Assembly (NCBI GenBank): GCA_028287445.1 | Contig: JAQBPQ010000030.1 | Coordinates: forward strand, 21,443-85,442 | From: Cohnella sp. | GTDB taxonomy: Bacteria > Bacillota > Bacilli > Paenibacillales > Paenibacillaceae | Direction of reading: 5' to 3' | Length of the DNA stretch: 64,000 bases | Position numbers and translations under genes: made by a program | The notes under the pieces: generated by a model | The model's input: only the letters and a program-made list of their open reading frames with translations | Databases searched by the model: none | Told to the model about the DNA's origin: nothing | Shown here: positions 17,878 to 26,578 of the stretch, in pieces | Numbering within the stretch: position 1 is the stretch's first letter | Layout of the letters: each line of letters starts with the position of its first letter

Positions 17878-17901
17878 AAAAAAAACAACCGCAGGGGTTG
17901 T
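17878..17901 (-). terminator. Intrinsic terminator between rpoZ and coaBC
   Basis: ACAACC-CCTGC-GGTTGT on the minus strand followed by eight Ts. This would stop or attenuate the remA-gmk-rpoZ transcript before coaBC. Confidence 0.8.
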
Positions 17902-17935
17902 CCTTCCTCGGTACCAAACAGGTCCGAACCGTTTA

Positions 17936-18133
17936 TTATTCCAGATGTTCGACTTTCACATAATCGTGATAAATCTCTTCAAGCGCGACTCCAACCACTT
18001 TGTGCGATTTGGGAGCCATCATCTCCGACTGGATGCCGTCCCGCAACCCGCGGGCTCTCTTCGAAGCCGCCACAACCAGCGTGTATTTACTGTCTACTTT
18101 ACGGACCAATTCGTCAATCGACGGATATAACAT
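17936..18133 (-). CDS. rpoZ: RNA polymerase omega subunit
   Basis: Small subunit that stabilises beta-prime in RNA polymerase. The 65-residue product starts MLYPSIDELVRKVDSKYTLV and contains AASKRARGLRDG, the omega signature. It follows gmk by four bases, the standard gmk-rpoZ pairing. Confidence 0.95.
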   Translation of the reverse strand: MLYPSIDELVRKVDSKYTLVVAASKRARGLRDGIQSEMMAPKSHKVVGVALEEIYHDYVKVEHLE

Positions 18134-18137
18134 ACAT

Positions 18138-18773
18138 TCACCTCTCCGATACGTTTTCTGCAGCGGTCAACTCTTTCAATTCCCGAAACAATTCGTGCAG
18201 GAACCGTTCCCGCTTGCAGTGTTCCGCCGTGATAATGGCGCCGATCCGGCCGCAAGCCGAATCGATTTGATCATTAACGACGGCGTAATCATAATGATAC
18301 AGCAAATTCATCTCTTCCACAGCAACGGATAAACGATTGTCGATGGTCGCCTGCGATTCGGTGCCTCTCCCGACGATTCGCTGCTTCAATTCATTCAGCG
18401 ACGGGGGGAGCAGGAAAACAAACACGCCCTCCGGAAACTTCTCTTTCACTTTTAAAGCGCCCTGCACTTCAATTTCTAAAATGATATCCTTGCCTTCCGC
18501 CAGTGTCTTGTCGACGAATTCTCGGGGTGTGCCGTAATAATTGTCAACATATTCAGCATATTCGAGCAAGGCGTCATGCGTGATCATGTCTTGGAATTGT
18601 TCTCGGGATTTGAAAAAATAGTTCACACCTTCGCGCTCGCCTTCCCGGGGTGCCCGGGTGGTCGCGGAAACAGAATAAATCAGCTCGGGCTGTTTGCGGC
18701 GAAGCGCCGCGCATACGGTTCCTTTGCCGACACCGGATGGACCGGATAACACGATCAGCAATCCTCTGTTCAT
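18138..18773 (-). CDS. gmk: Guanylate kinase
   Basis: Phosphorylates GMP to GDP. P-loop GPSGVGKGT is near the N-terminus, followed by the GMP-binding region TTRAPREGE and GVNYFF. The ATG at 18773 has CGGAG six bases upstream; an in-frame ATG at 18797 would overlap the remA end. 211 residues. Lies between remA and rpoZ, as is typical. Confidence 0.96.
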   Translation of the reverse strand: MNRGLLIVLSGPSGVGKGTVCAALRRKQPELIYSVSATTRAPREGEREGVNYFFKSREQFQDMITHDALLEYAEYVDNYYGTPREFVDKTLAEGKDIILEIEVQGALKVKEKFPEGVFVFLLPPSLNELKQRIVGRGTESQATIDNRLSVAVEEMNLLYHYDYAVVNDQIDSACGRIGAIITAEHCKRERFLHELFRELKELTAAENVSER

Positions 18774-18786
18774 GTACTTCTCCGAT

Positions 18787-19047
18787 TCATTCGTCATGTT
18801 CGTCGTCTTTGGTAGACAACCGGTGCGCAACCGTCTCCGGCTGGACGGCAGACAAAATCACATGGTCGCTGTCGGTGATGATCACAGCGCGCGTGCGGCG
18901 GCCGTATGTCGCATCGATCAGCATATGCCGGTCACGGGCTTCTTGGATGATGCGTTTGATCGGCGCGGATTCCGGACTTACGATGGAAATGATCCGGTTC
19001 GCCGATACGATGTTCCCGAAACCGATATTGATCAGCTTGATTGCCAT
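18787..19047 (-). CDS. remA: Extracellular matrix regulator RemA (DUF370)
   Basis: An 86-residue RemA. In B. subtilis it is a DNA-binding ring protein that activates matrix (eps, tapA) and osmoprotection genes. It begins [20 protein letters not shown] and contains [18 protein letters not shown], the most conserved part. It heads the long housekeeping operon and has a good promoter and a structured leader upstream. The usual upstream partner, a YicC/YloC protein, is absent here. Confidence 0.95.
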   Translation of the reverse strand: MAIKLINIGFGNIVSANRIISIVSPESAPIKRIIQEARDRHMLIDATYGRRTRAVIITDSDHVILSAVQPETVAHRLSTKDDEHDE

Positions 19048-19128
19048 GCAACGATTCCCTCCGGTCTCTCCTCGTCAGCAGCTTCCGGGGCGTCCCTAAC
19101 ACGCTCCCATTGTTGCCGAAAGCGGCCC

Positions 19129-19164
19129 CCCGCATACTGCGGGACGGATGTGTCAGCCACATCC
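19129..19164 (-). other. Two hairpins in the remA leader
   Basis: CCCGCA-TAC-TGCGGG (19129-19143) and GGATGTG-TCAGC-CACATCC (19146-19164) are perfect inverted repeats lying back to back between the remA promoter and start. Neither is followed by a T run on the minus strand. They could be an operator or RNA regulatory structure. Confidence 0.6.
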
Positions 19165-19181
19165 TATTGATTGATTGCTTT

Positions 19182-19210
19182 ATTGTACTTCAAATCCTTA
19201 GGACGGACAA
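19182..19210 (-). promoter_or_regulatory. Promoter of remA operon
   Basis: TTGTCC and TACAAT on the minus strand with a 17-base spacer, immediately after the end of the methyltransferase/reductase gene. Confidence 0.7.
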
Positions 19211-19233
19211 GAGCCGAGAGCGGCATTCTCCGG

Positions 19234-21120
19234 CTATCTGCTCTGGGAAGGTAAGGCACCGTGGATCACGTATTTCGTTAAAGAGACGCTCATGTCGTAG
19301 GAAAGAAACGGCGTAATCAGATAGATTCCGTTAAACAACGGCATAGCCGAATCCAGCAGCTCACGCGCAATCGCCACCCCTTCGGCGCGGCCTGCCGGGC
19401 CTTCCAATCCGTTCATCCGCCGGCGCACTTCATCCGGCAATAGGATGCCAGGCACTTCGTTGTGCAAATACTCGGCATTGCGCCCGCTCGCCAGCGGCAT
19501 GATGCCGAGAAATATCGGCACGCTGAGATGACTCGTGGCCTCGGCCATGCGCTCGATCAATGCCGGGTCGTACACGGGCTGCGTCATGATGTAATCGGCG
19601 CCGGACGCTACTTTGCGTTCCAGCCGTTCCACCGCTTTATCCAGGTATTTGACGTTCGGGTTGAAGGCCGCCCCCACGATGAAATTCGCCTTTTGTTTAA
19701 GCGGTTTGCCGGAAAACGCGACACCTTCGTTGAGCTGTTTGATCATGCGGATGATTTCGAAAGAGGTCAAATCGTACACCGAGCTCGAACCGGGCAAATC
19801 GCCGAACTTTGCCGGGTCACCGGTTACCGCCAGCACGTGATCGATGCTGAGGGCGTCAAAACCCATCAGGTGCGACTGGGTTCCGATCAGGTTGCGGTCG
19901 CGGCAAGCGATGTGCACGAGAGGCCGAATCCCGACTTTTTCCTTGACAAGCGCTCCCAGCGCCATATTGCTCATACGAGTGACGGCAAGCGAGTTGTCCG
20001 CCATCGTCAGAGCATCCGCTCCGGCGTCCTTAAGCGCCTGTGCTCCTTGCATGAAACGGGCGATGTCCAGATCGCGCGGAGGATCCAATTCTACAATGAC
20101 TGTGTGGCGCTGCCGCACGAGATCGACCAGGCTCGGTTCCTTGTAGCCGGCCGCTCCTTCGGCATTGCGGGCGGCGGGCTGCAGAGCTTCCTGAACGGCA
20201 ATCGAGCCTGCCGCGGTTGGTGCGGCGGCGGATTCCCTCCCAGGCGCAGCCGGGGCATAACTGTTGAGCGCTTTCGCAATGGCGGCAATGTGTTCCGGTG
20301 TTGTGCCGCAGCACCCGCCGATCAGCCGGGAATTCAGATCGGCGAATCGTTTCGCCGATGTGGCGAAATATTCGGGCGAGGCCTTATACTCGACTTTGCC
20401 GTCCACATAGTCCGGAATGCCCGCATTGGGAAACACGCTGAGCGGTACGCCAAGATCGCCCGGGATCGTTTCCATCGCCCGGAGAATGGCGTTAGGACCG
20501 CTGCGGCAATTGAAGCCGATGACGTCCGCACCTTCGCCCTTGAGACGCCGGAACGCTTCGGCCAGCGGAACGCCATCTTGCGTGCGCGCAGCGTCTTCCA
20601 CCGCGAATTGGCAGATGACCGGAAGCCCGCTCCGCTTGCGAATGAGGGCAAGAGCCAGCGACAGTTCCTCAAGGTCGAAAAACGTCTCGAGCAACAACCC
20701 GTCCGGCCCGGCAGCCAGCAGCGCTCCGATCTGTTCCTCGAAGTCCCGCTTCATGCTGGTTGTACGCACATTTTTGCGCCGGCCTGCGCGGATCGCGCCG
20801 ATCGCACCCACCACGTAAGCGGCATCTCCCGCCGATTGCCTGGCAATGGCCACACCCGCTGCATTGATCTCTTCCGTTTTCTTCTCCAGACCATATTTGG
20901 ACAGTTTCCCGTGTTGAGCGGAGAACGTGTTCGTCTCGATCACTTGTGCGCCCGCTTGGACATAGCGTCGGTGCACGTCGGCGATAACGTCCGGCTTAAG
21001 CAGGTTGAACTCTTCATACGAGACTCCGACCGGAAAGCCGAGCTGATATAAATAAGTTCCCATCGCACCATCGCCTACAAGAGGTTTTTCCCTAAGCGCC
21101 ATGCGCAAATCCGGTTTCAT
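19234..21120 (-). CDS. Bifunctional homocysteine S-methyltransferase / methylenetetrahydrofolate reductase
   Basis: A YitJ-like fusion. The N-terminal domain (about 1-290) is a zinc homocysteine methyltransferase with DGAMGTYLYQ, NTFSAQHGKL and the zinc cysteines in FNCRSGP and GGCCGTTPEH. A low-complexity linker (about 290-335) leads to a MetF-type barrel with VELDPPRD, AVTGDPAKFGD and MTQPVYDP. It would supply methyl-folate and form methionine. The start has GGGGAGG close to the ATG. I see no S-box riboswitch in the 195 bases upstream. In B. subtilis this position near remA is held by yloC. Confidence 0.93.
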   Translation of the reverse strand: MKPDLRMALREKPLVGDGAMGTYLYQLGFPVGVSYEEFNLLKPDVIADVHRRYVQAGAQVIETNTFSAQHGKLSKYGLEKKTEEINAAGVAIARQSAGDAAYVVGAIGAIRAGRRKNVRTTSMKRDFEEQIGALLAAGPDGLLLETFFDLEELSLALALIRKRSGLPVICQFAVEDAARTQDGVPLAEAFRRLKGEGADVIGFNCRSGPNAILRAMETIPGDLGVPLSVFPNAGIPDYVDGKVEYKASPEYFATSAKRFADLNSRLIGGCCGTTPEHIAAIAKALNSYAPAAPGRESAAAPTAAGSIAVQEALQPAARNAEGAAGYKEPSLVDLVRQRHTVIVELDPPRDLDIARFMQGAQALKDAGADALTMADNSLAVTRMSNMALGALVKEKVGIRPLVHIACRDRNLIGTQSHLMGFDALSIDHVLAVTGDPAKFGDLPGSSSVYDLTSFEIIRMIKQLNEGVAFSGKPLKQKANFIVGAAFNPNVKYLDKAVERLERKVASGADYIMTQPVYDPALIERMAEATSHLSVPIFLGIMPLASGRNAEYLHNEVPGILLPDEVRRRMNGLEGPAGRAEGVAIARELLDSAMPLFNGIYLITPFLSYDMSVSLTKYVIHGALPSQSR

Positions 21121-21199
21121 GAAGCCTCCCCATCCATTCCATCGATAAAGTAATTATAAATGTAGCACAATATGCGCCATGCGAAAACGCGGAAACGCC

Positions 21200-21223
21200 A
21201 AAAACCCGGCCCCGGAGCCGGTT
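21200..21223 (-). terminator. Intrinsic terminator of dapF
   Basis: A GC-rich CCGGC/GCCGG stem followed by five Ts on the minus strand, about 95 bases after the dapF stop. Confidence 0.65.
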
Positions 21224-21315
21224 AAGCGTAATCCCTTGACTTCATATTCCCGTTATTGCACCATTATGCGCACGAGCAAGGCATCCAAAAAACGGGTTAT
21301 CCGGGCACCAGGGCG

Positions 21316-22146
21316 TTAGATACGACCCGTGAACACGAACGCAGCAGGGCCGGTCATATACACTCGATTGTTATCTTCTTTCCACTCGATCAGCAGATCT
21401 CCGCCGGCAAGCGAGATCGTCGCTTTGCGGTCCGTACGCCCGCTCAATACAGACGATACAAGCGTCGCACAAGCCCCGGTACCGCAGGCAAGCGTGGGAC
21501 CCGCTCCCCGTTCCCATACGCGCATGTCCACCTGTGAGCGGGAGTTGACCTTCGCAAACTCCACGTTGATCTTGCGGGGGAACAATGGATGTTTCTCGAG
21601 CTTCGGCCCCCACTGCGCCACATCGAAACCCACCGCATCATCCACATAGATGACGCAATGGGGATTGCCCATCGATACGGCTGTGAATCGGAACTCGCGC
21701 CCGTCTACTTCCACGGAATGATCGATCACCGGATTTGCGTCGATCGTGGTCGGTACATCGAGCCCGTTCAAAATCGGGGCGCCCATGTCGACGGTCACAC
21801 GAGCCGCTTTGCCGCCTTCGGTTTCCAGAACGAGCGGCTGCACGCCTGCACCCAGCGTCTCGATGGTCATCTCTGTCTTGTCCGTCAGGCCGTTATCATA
21901 CAGGTACTTGCCCACGCAGCGAATCGCATTGCCGCATTGCTCCGCTTCCGAGCCGTCGGAGTTCATGATCCGCATCCGGAAATCCGCTTTGTCGGACGGC
22001 AAAATATAAACAAGTCCATCCGCACCGATACCGAAAAACCGGTTGCATAGCTGAACGGCCAACTGCCCCGCTCCAGCAGGAAGCTCCCGCTCCCCATAAA
22101 CGACGATGAAGTCATTGCCTAGACCGTGCATTTTCGTGAATTCCAT
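21316..22146 (-). CDS. dapF: Diaminopimelate epimerase
   Basis: Converts LL- to meso-diaminopimelate for lysine and peptidoglycan. Both catalytic cysteines are visible, in EQCGNAIRC and in ACGTGACA. The ATG at 22146 gives MEFTKMHGLGNDF, the family start, with AAGGGGG upstream; the longer frame adds 15 unrelated residues. 276 residues. Located between purT and the methionine-cycle fusion; probably its own unit. Confidence 0.96.
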   Translation of the reverse strand: MEFTKMHGLGNDFIVVYGERELPAGAGQLAVQLCNRFFGIGADGLVYILPSDKADFRMRIMNSDGSEAEQCGNAIRCVGKYLYDNGLTDKTEMTIETLGAGVQPLVLETEGGKAARVTVDMGAPILNGLDVPTTIDANPVIDHSVEVDGREFRFTAVSMGNPHCVIYVDDAVGFDVAQWGPKLEKHPLFPRKINVEFAKVNSRSQVDMRVWERGAGPTLACGTGACATLVSSVLSGRTDRKATISLAGGDLLIEWKEDNNRVYMTGPAAFVFTGRI

Positions 22147-22273
22147 GACTGACTTCCCCCTTCTACGTCCTGCCCTTTCTTGCATATGCAACGTATTTTA
22201 CCGTATATAGACGGGAAACAGCATACAACCATTCACTCTTTGTTTGCACTTTTCCGTTAACCACCCCGCAACC

Positions 22274-23434
22274 TCAGCCCTTCGTGAGCCGCAGCTTGTC
22301 CAATGCCTCTTTCGCCCTCCGGCGCGCTTCCTCGATCGTATCCGCAGTAGAGAGCGTCACGGCCATCCGGCGTCCGGGCTTCGTGACCGGCTTGCCGAAC
22401 AAGCGGGCTTGCGTTTCCGGCACCGACAACGCCTCTTCCAGCCCTTCGATCCGATAGGACGCCCATTCGGCTTCCGCTTTCAGGGGCCGGCTCGCCCCCG
22501 GGGCAACTGTGCGGATTTCCGGAATCGGCAATCCCAAAATCGCCCGTACATGCAAGGAGAACTCCGAAAGATTCTGGCTGACCAGCGTCACAAGGCCCGT
22601 GTCGTGCGGACGCGGCGATACTTCGCTGAAGAAGACACGGTCCCCCGCCAAAAACAGCTCGACACCGAACAGACCCGCGCCGCCCAGCGAGTCGGTAATG
22701 ATGCGGGCGATCCGTTTCGCTTCCGCGATTTGAACGCTCGTCATGCCATGAGGCTGCCAGGATTCGATATAGTCCCCGTCTCGCTGAACATGTCCGATCG
22801 GATCGCAGAATTGCGTTCCATCCACGGATCGGACGGTTAGCAGCGTGATTTCCGAATCGAATCGGATGAACTGCTCCACGATCACCTTACCGTGCCGGAC
22901 ACGTCCGCCTTCCATGGCGATCTCCCAGCAGGGAGACAGATCCTCCTCGGAATGACAGACACTCTGGCCTTTGCCCGAGGAACTCATAAGCGGCTTAACC
23001 ACACATGGAAAACCGATTTCCCGTGCTGCACCGCCAAATTCTTCGAATGTCTCGGCGAATCGATAGCCGGCCGTGGGCAGACCCAGCGTTTCAGCCGCAA
23101 GACGCCGGATTCCTTCCCGGTCCATCGTCAGCCTGGCTGCCCGCGCTGTCGGGATGACCCGAAAGCCTTCTTCTTCGAGCTTCTCCAATTCCGCGGTGGC
23201 GATAGCCTCGATTTCCGGCACGATCAAATCCGGCTTTTCCTTTTCCACCAATGCCCGAATCGCACTCCGGTCGAGCATGTCGATGACGTAGCTCCGATCC
23301 GCAACGTGCATGGCCGGCGCTCCCTCGTACCGATCCACCGCCACCGTCTCCACGCCAAGCCGTTGAGCTTCGATGATGATTTCTTTTCCAAGCTCTCCTG
23401 ATCCGAGCAGCATCATTTTTTTCGTTAGATACAT
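22274..23434 (-). CDS. purT: Formate-dependent phosphoribosylglycinamide formyltransferase
   Basis: ATP-grasp enzyme that formylates GAR with formate, an alternative to the folate enzyme PurN. Seen: N-terminal [32 protein letters not shown], the [11 protein letters not shown] loop and the metal-binding [10 protein letters not shown]. 386 residues. Single gene; no purine riboswitch consensus could be recognised in the leader. Confidence 0.96.
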   Translation of the reverse strand: MYLTKKMMLLGSGELGKEIIIEAQRLGVETVAVDRYEGAPAMHVADRSYVIDMLDRSAIRALVEKEKPDLIVPEIEAIATAELEKLEEEGFRVIPTARAARLTMDREGIRRLAAETLGLPTAGYRFAETFEEFGGAAREIGFPCVVKPLMSSSGKGQSVCHSEEDLSPCWEIAMEGGRVRHGKVIVEQFIRFDSEITLLTVRSVDGTQFCDPIGHVQRDGDYIESWQPHGMTSVQIAEAKRIARIITDSLGGAGLFGVELFLAGDRVFFSEVSPRPHDTGLVTLVSQNLSEFSLHVRAILGLPIPEIRTVAPGASRPLKAEAEWASYRIEGLEEALSVPETQARLFGKPVTKPGRRMAVTLSTADTIEEARRRAKEALDKLRLTKG

Positions 23435-23546
23435 GGGCTCTACCCTACCGCCTTTCCCGCGATTGATTGTTCGTCATGAGGTAAAGAATACCCTGAAACC
23501 ACCAAGACATAAAGTGTCCATCGGTAAAAAATGCCGGGAGAAACCC

Positions 23547-23580
23547 AGAAAACCCTCCGGCACATCATGTGCGGAGGGTT
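23547..23580 (-). terminator. Intrinsic terminator of the P-type ATPase gene
   Basis: AACCCTCCGCACAT pairs with ATGTGCCGGAGGGTT (one bulge), followed by a short T run. It ends about 115 bases before purT. Confidence 0.8.
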
Positions 23581-23589
23581 CCTGCTCTT

Positions 23590-26412
23590 TTACCGGGAAG
23601 CCGGACGGGCATTGGCAGTACCGCCGTAGGTGATCTTGCCGCCCTTGCTTGGTTTGGACGTGCCCAGTACGCTGCCAATTCCCATGGCGAATGTCGGAAT
23701 TCCGGCGGCGACAATAACGAGTGCCCAATCTCGCAGGCCGAGCGGGACTGTTTTGAAAACGGGCTGCAGCGGCTGCACATAGAGAACGGCCAACATCAAC
23801 AGCAGGGACGACAGCACGGCAAGCACGAGGAAGCGATTTTCCAGCAGTTTTCGGTGAAAAATGGAGCGGGAGCTTCTGCAGTCGAACACATGAATCAATT
23901 GTGCCATGACCAGCGTAGCAAAGGCGACGGTTTGCGCATGTACAAGCGAAGCCGCATCACCCGAGCCGGCGCGCAGTGTCAGCAGGAACGCCGCCAGCGT
24001 ACATAGACCGATCAAAATGCCTCGGCTGATAATTTTCCACCCGAGCCTGCGTGCAAAAATATTCTCCTTGGCGGAACGGGGTCTTTGGCGCATCAGATCG
24101 CTTTCGGCCTGGTCGACTCCAAGTGCCATCGCCGGTAGACCGTCCGTCACGAGATTTACCCACAAAATCTGAATGGGGACCAGCGGAAGCGGCAGCCCCA
24201 TCATCATCGCGATGAACATCGTCATGATTTCCCCGACATTCGAGGCCAGAAGATACCGGATGAATTTGCGGATGTTCTCATAGATGCCGCGGCCTTCTTC
24301 CACAGCGGCGACGATCGTCGCGAAATTGTCGTCCGAGAGCACAAGTGCGGAGGCTTCCTTGGTCACATCGGTACCGGTAATGCCCATCGCGATCCCGATA
24401 TCGGCTGCCTTGACCGCGGGAGCGTCATTCACGCCGTCACCGGTCATCGCCACCACATGTCCGCGCCGCTGCAGCGCCTGCACGATTCGCAGCTTGTGCT
24501 CCGGAGAAACGCGTGCGAATACGTTGACCTCATCCGCAATCTTGTCGAGATCTGCGTCGGTCATACCCGACAGCTCCGCACCGGTCACCACCCGGCCGCC
24601 GCGCTGCATGATGCCGATGCTGCGGGCAATGGCCTCGGCCGTCAGACCGTGGTCGCCGGTGATCATCACCGTCTTGATTCCGGCTTGGCGGCACTTCACA
24701 ATGGCCTCATGCACTTCTTTGCGAGGCGGATCGATCATGCCCGCCAAGCCGACGAACACAAGCCCGGCTTCCGCCTGATCGTTCGTGTCGCAGGCTTCGT
24801 GGGTTTTGACATCCCGATAGGCGAAGCCGAGCACACGAAGCGCGTCTTTGGCCATCGCTTCGTTCGCCTGCACCACCCGTTGGCGGATTGTGGCGGTGAA
24901 GGGCATCACCTGATCGCCCCATAATACATAGGTGCAGCGTTCGACCAGCAAATCGGGCGCGCCTTTGGTCAAGAGCAGGCGTCCTCCCTGATGAGCGACG
25001 AGAACCGACATCCGTTTGCGATCGGGGTCAAACGGAAATTCCTGCATCCGCCGATAAAGCGTTTCGAGCGCGGAACGGGTCAGCCCGGTTTTGGCCGCGA
25101 GCACCAGCAGTGCGCCTTCCGTCGGATCACCCTTCACTTTCCAATGGCCTTCTTCCGCCGCTACTTCGTCTTTATCGGGTTTCCGCTTGCGCTCCGCTTC
25201 CTCTTGGTCGTCCTGGGCCAGCATGGCATTATTGCACAGCGCAGCGACTTGGGTGAGACGGCGAAGCGTGCCGTCACCCTTGGCTTCCACCGTATTCCCC
25301 TCTTCCTTGAGCTGGCCGACCGGCTCGTATCCTTCCCCGGATACTTCGATTCGCCTGCCGCCGAGCCATAACCGGGTGACGGTCATCTGGTTTTGGGTGA
25401 GCGTGCCGGTTTTGTCCGAACAGATGACGGAGGCGCAGCCGAGCGTTTCAACCGATGGGAGCTTGCGGACGATCGCACGCCTCCGGATCATGCGCTGGAC
25501 ACCTAACGCCAAAGCGATGGTGACGATCGCCGGAAGTCCTTCCGGGATCGCGGCGACCGCCAGACTGACACCGGCCAGGAACATGCCGTACATCGGCTGC
25601 CCGTGCAGCACCCCGGCAACCACGACCAACACGGTCAGCAAAATGGAGACGGCAATCAGAATTTTACCCAACTGCTCAAGGCGATGCTGAAGAGGCGTAT
25701 CAGCCTCTTCCGTCCGTTGAATCAGATCCGCGATTTTCCCCATTTCGGTGGCCATGCCGGTTACCGTCACGAGTCCTTTGGCCGTCCCTCGGGTGACCAT
25801 TGTTCCCAGATAAGCATAGTTTTTGCGGTCTCCGAGCGTCAGATCGGCCGCCTGCAGGGGACCCGATTCTTTCATGACAGGCACCGATTCCCCGGTCAAC
25901 GCCGATTCGTCCACGGCGAACTGCTGGCAATCGATCAGCCGCAAATCCGCAGGCACCCGGTCGCCGCTTTCGAGCAGCACCAAGTCTCCTGGCACCAAGG
26001 CACGGGCCGGAATCGTCTCCATCGTGCCTCCGCGGATCACCTTGGCCGAAGGCGCGGACAATTCCTTCAAGGCGCGCAGCGAGCGCTCCGCCCGGTACTC
26101 CTGGAAAAATCCGAGAATGCCGTTGATCAGAATGATCGCGATAATCGTAAGGGCATCCAACATTTCTCCCAGCAGGCCGGATATAACCACCGCTCCGACC
26201 AGGACGAGCACCATGAAGTCTTTGAACTGATGGAGGAGAAGCTTAATCGGCGATTCGCCGCGTCGTTCCTGCAGTTCGTTGGCGCCTTGCTCCTGCAGAC
26301 GCCTGACCGCTTCCTCCGGCGTGACGCCGCTCCGCGGATCGGTGCCGAGCGTCTCGGCGAGGACGGCTTCGTCCATCTGATGCCACGTTTTCTCTTGCAC
26401 TTGGATGTTCAT
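23590..26412 (-). CDS. Cation-translocating P-type ATPase, calcium (SERCA-like) type
   Basis: A 940-residue P2A-type pump, like B. subtilis YloB. The N-terminal cation ATPase domain precedes membrane helices, the TGES loop, the ion-binding helix AAIPEGLPAIVT, phosphorylation site DKTGTLTQNQM, MTGDGVNDAPAVKAADIG hinge, and six C-terminal membrane helices. A charged insert (about QEEAERKRKPDKDE) lies in the nucleotide-binding domain. The start MNIQVQEKTW at 26412 is preceded by GGAGG only three bases away; the upstream frame is not homologous. It is divergent from rqcH, and in B. subtilis yloA and yloB are also neighbours. Specificity for Ca2+ is inferred from family. Confidence 0.92.
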   Translation of the reverse strand: MNIQVQEKTWHQMDEAVLAETLGTDPRSGVTPEEAVRRLQEQGANELQERRGESPIKLLLHQFKDFMVLVLVGAVVISGLLGEMLDALTIIAIILINGILGFFQEYRAERSLRALKELSAPSAKVIRGGTMETIPARALVPGDLVLLESGDRVPADLRLIDCQQFAVDESALTGESVPVMKESGPLQAADLTLGDRKNYAYLGTMVTRGTAKGLVTVTGMATEMGKIADLIQRTEEADTPLQHRLEQLGKILIAVSILLTVLVVVAGVLHGQPMYGMFLAGVSLAVAAIPEGLPAIVTIALALGVQRMIRRRAIVRKLPSVETLGCASVICSDKTGTLTQNQMTVTRLWLGGRRIEVSGEGYEPVGQLKEEGNTVEAKGDGTLRRLTQVAALCNNAMLAQDDQEEAERKRKPDKDEVAAEEGHWKVKGDPTEGALLVLAAKTGLTRSALETLYRRMQEFPFDPDRKRMSVLVAHQGGRLLLTKGAPDLLVERCTYVLWGDQVMPFTATIRQRVVQANEAMAKDALRVLGFAYRDVKTHEACDTNDQAEAGLVFVGLAGMIDPPRKEVHEAIVKCRQAGIKTVMITGDHGLTAEAIARSIGIMQRGGRVVTGAELSGMTDADLDKIADEVNVFARVSPEHKLRIVQALQRRGHVVAMTGDGVNDAPAVKAADIGIAMGITGTDVTKEASALVLSDDNFATIVAAVEEGRGIYENIRKFIRYLLASNVGEIMTMFIAMMMGLPLPLVPIQILWVNLVTDGLPAMALGVDQAESDLMRQRPRSAKENIFARRLGWKIISRGILIGLCTLAAFLLTLRAGSGDAASLVHAQTVAFATLVMAQLIHVFDCRSSRSIFHRKLLENRFLVLAVLSSLLLMLAVLYVQPLQPVFKTVPLGLRDWALVIVAAGIPTFAMGIGSVLGTSKPSKGGKITYGGTANARPASR

Positions 26413-26485
26413 CTCCCTCCGTTTCCCGCTGTTCGCTCCTATGTATCGGGCGGACAGCCTTTTCAAGCTATGTCTATTCAGACAA

Positions 26486-26503
26486 GCCGGGAAATATCCC
26501 GGC
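26486..26503. repeat. Inverted repeat between the divergent ATPase and rqcH genes
   Basis: GCCGGGA-AATA-TCCCGGC is a perfect seven-pair palindrome in the 166-base divergent promoter region. It could be an operator; no regulator is implied by the sequence. Confidence 0.5.
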
Positions 26504-26578
26504 CTCCCTTTCCCTTTGAGGACAACTATGGCATCATAGGAAGACACGAAAGCGAACAGGAATAGGAGTTATGGCCTT

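Noticed and set aside
19462-21051. 529-codon open frame on the + strand
   Set aside because: It is antisense to the methyltransferase/MTHFR fusion, has no ribosome-binding site or homology, and shows the Arg-rich composition of a shadow frame.
21121-21199. S-box (SAM) riboswitch upstream of the methionine fusion gene
   Set aside because: No conserved S-box sequence blocks found.
25603-26565. 320-codon open frame on the + strand
   Set aside because: Antisense to the P-type ATPase gene.
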